From Xanthobacter autotrophicus (lineage in GTDB: Bacteria; Pseudomonadota; Alphaproteobacteria; Rhizobiales; Xanthobacteraceae): a DNA stretch of 35,119 nucleotides. Of the stretch, positions 33,725 through 35,119 are shown piece by piece. A model generated the notes under the pieces. It was not told the origin of the DNA, ran no database searches, and saw nothing but the letters and a program-made list of their open reading frames with translations. Made by a program: the position numbers and the translations under genes. How positions within the stretch are numbered: position 1 is the first letter of the stretch; every line of letters starts with the position of its first letter. The stretch covers positions 1-35,119 of the forward strand of contig NZ_JAIVFO010000033.1 in the NCBI RefSeq assembly GCF_029991245.1, written 5' to 3'.

Positions 33725-34289
33725 GTTTCATGGTGGCGCCGACTGGCGCTCAAAGCGCGTGCATTGCGCAAACTGAGAAAAAACCGCTTGGAACCTTGGA
33801 GGGAAATGGCTAGTGTCTTCCACAGGAATCGAACCGATGCGTTGGTCCAAGGGGCTGATGCGGGCTTCCGAAATCTCAAGCAGATGTTTCGGGCGCTATG
33901 GATGCGGTGGGATGATGCGCGCGGATGCTGCGCACATTCCAGCATCCGGCGGTGAGATCGTTTCACGGTGTTGAGCGCGCGCGGGCCGGATGGCCCGGCA
34001 GCGTATCGTGTAACGGCGGCCGTGCTGGGGGGCACGGGACGGGGCTCGATGATCGGACAGATCCTGACTTAACGAACGATCGCACTTTCAGACCAGCGCG
34101 AATGCCGGTGCAGGCGGCTCGCGAAGCTGATGTTCTTGGCCTGCGAACATGACTTGCGAAAGCGGAACAGCGCGCATCCTGGCGTGCGCCGCCCGGACCA
34201 AACATCGGGCGTGTTGCGAAAGTTCACCGGCGCATGGCGACCGGGCGCAGACGGCGGCGTGAACGCCGGGCGAGTAGAGATTGATCCAC
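33725..34289. other. Gene-free stretch between prmC and the DUF4167 gene
   Basis: This 565-bp stretch is lower in GC than the flanking genes, with no convincing open frame on either strand. A 9-bp stem (33922-33930 with 33940-33948, GGATGCTG/CAGCATCC core, 9-nt loop) could end the prmC transcript, but no U-run follows. The right part presumably holds the promoter of the DUF4167 gene. A small RNA cannot be excluded. Confidence 0.5.
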
Positions 34290-35119
34290 ATGAGAAATGG
34301 TCAGCAGAAGCAGCGCATGCGCGGCCGTAACAACAACGGCAATGGCAACCGGCGCAGCTCGAACCCTCTGACACGGGTCTACGAATCGAACGGCCCGGAC
34401 ACGAAGGTGCGTGGAACGGCGCACCACATTGCGGAAAAATACCAGCAGCTCGCCCGCGACGCCCAGTCGTCCGGAGACCACGTGGCTGCTGAGAATTATT
34501 TCCAGCACGCCGAGCATTATCTGCGCCTCATCGCATCGCTCCAGGGCCAGTTCGCCCCCCCGCCCGGCTTCGGCCGCGACGAGGAGATGGAGGACGAGGA
34601 CATGGACGACGTGGGCGCGCTCGATGCACCCCAGCCGCCCTTCAACCGCGGCGAGCAACCCTATAATCGTGGCGAGCAGCCCTATCAGCCCCGCGAGGCG
34701 CGGGAGAACCGCGACAATCGCAGCGACGATCGCGGCCAGCGCGACAACCGCCAGGGCAATTATCGCCGCAACCGCGACGACGAAGGCGGCGAAGGCTACC
34801 AGCCCCAGCAGCAGCGCGAGGCCCGTGAGCCCCGCGAGCAGCGGGACCAGCGTGACCCCCGCGAGCAGCGCGACCCCCGTGAGGATCGCGCTCCGCGTGA
34901 GCAGCGTGAGGACCGCGCGCCGCGGGACCAGCGCGAACCCCGGGAACAGCGTGAGGACCGCGCGCCCCGCGAGGATCGCGCCCCCCGGGAACAGCGGGAG
35001 CCCCGCGAGGATCGCGCGCCGCGTGAGTTCCGCCGTCGCAACCGCGACGAGACCGGCGAGGGCTTCACGCCGCGCGCCGCCCGCGTTCCCCGCAGCGAGG
35101 AGGCCGAGGCGCCCCGCCC
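34290..35119 (+). CDS. DUF4167 domain-containing protein (partial, 3' end outside window)
   Basis: The frame opens at the ATG at 34290 and is still open at the window edge after 276 codons. Residues 1-85 match the DUF4167 domain: RNGQQKQRMRGRNNNG, then NPLTRVYESNGPDTKVRGTA, HHIAEKYQQLARDAQSSGD and NYFQHAEHYLRLIASLQ. This basic N terminus followed by a helical pair is restricted to alphaproteobacteria as far as I know, and nucleic-acid binding is plausible. From about residue 110 the chain is disordered and charged, with repeated PREDRA, PREQRE and PRDQRE hexads. No function is established. Its place after prmC is common in Hyphomicrobiales. No clear Shine-Dalgarno is seen. Confidence 0.88.
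   Translation, partial: MRNGQQKQRMRGRNNNGNGNRRSSNPLTRVYESNGPDTKVRGTAHHIAEKYQQLARDAQSSGDHVAAENYFQHAEHYLRLIASLQGQFAPPPGFGRDEEMEDEDMDDVGALDAPQPPFNRGEQPYNRGEQPYQPREARENRDNRSDDRGQRDNRQGNYRRNRDDEGGEGYQPQQQREAREPREQRDQRDPREQRDPREDRAPREQREDRAPRDQREPREQREDRAPREDRAPREQREPREDRAPREFRRRNRDETGEGFTPRAARVPRSEEAEAPR
34818..35030 (+). repeat. In-gene 18-bp repeats encoding charged hexads
   Basis: About a dozen variants of an 18-bp unit, such as CGTGAGGACCGCGCGCCG, follow each other in frame inside the DUF4167 gene. They encode PREDRA and PREQRE hexads. Silent and Asp/Gln-swapping differences between units show that the array is diverged but kept in frame. Confidence 0.8.

Noticed and set aside
34818..35030. 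CRISPR-like array
   Set aside because: The repeats are contiguous 18-bp coding units with no spacers and lie in frame within the DUF4167 gene.

Overview
The window looks like a chromosomal segment of a very GC-rich alphaproteobacterium. Order Hyphomicrobiales is likely, and a Xanthobacteraceae-type genome (Xanthobacter/Azorhizobium relatives) is my best guess. This rests on the gene neighbourhoods lysC-ptsP-prfA-prmC-DUF4167, Suv3-like helicase-S4 protein-fdxA and yejA-yejA-yejB-yejE-yejF, on a membrane-anchored CycM-type cytochrome c, and on the alphaproteobacterial form of prephenate dehydratase. I saw no rRNA, CRISPR array, insertion sequence, prophage or replication origin. Most genes are housekeeping genes.

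Layout. Positions 1-2443 hold the possible start of a divergent gene at the left edge, an Lrp/AsnC regulator, a DUF72 protein, a tRNA-Ser(GGA) and a gene-poor stretch with short degenerate repeats. Positions 2444-4971 (minus) carry dapD and prfC. A small exported protein of unknown function and a lone NACHT/STAND-type ATPase follow on the plus strand (5029-6732). Positions 6894-11050 (minus) carry fdxA, an S4 RNA-binding protein and a 1,149-residue Suv3-like helicase. A creatininase-family amidohydrolase (plus) converges on a NUDIX gene across a duplicated 27-bp hairpin element.

Positions 12332-21599 (minus) form one long, tightly packed operon: two YejA peptide-binding proteins, the permeases YejB and YejE, a PIN-domain toxin with its presumed antitoxin, the ATPase YejF, and an ADP-ribose-pyrophosphatase-like NUDIX hydrolase. 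Several junctions are 4-bp stop/start overlaps. The toxin-antitoxin pair sits inside the transporter operon and looks more AT-rich than its neighbours, so it is probably a later insertion that has become co-translated with yejF.

Positions 21756-24282 hold a strong terminator, cycM, kdsB and pheA. Positions 24316-27620 (minus) hold a HIT protein, nudC and an NCS2 nucleobase permease with an extra C-terminal cytosolic domain that resembles a GHKL ATPase fold. Positions 28027-35119 (plus) hold lysC, ptsP (EI-Ntr), prfA, prmC and the beginning of a DUF4167 protein that runs off the window. PrmC methylates the GGQ glutamine of the release factor encoded just upstream of it.

The most unusual items are the toxin-antitoxin pair inside the yej operon; three 15-bp tandem repeats between prfA and prmC, each carrying a Shine-Dalgarno sequence followed by GTG, that could encode a leader peptide coupled to prmC; a similar tandem Shine-Dalgarno array at the left edge; the solo NACHT ATPase; the permease-GHKL fusion; and the exact 27-bp duplicated hairpin.
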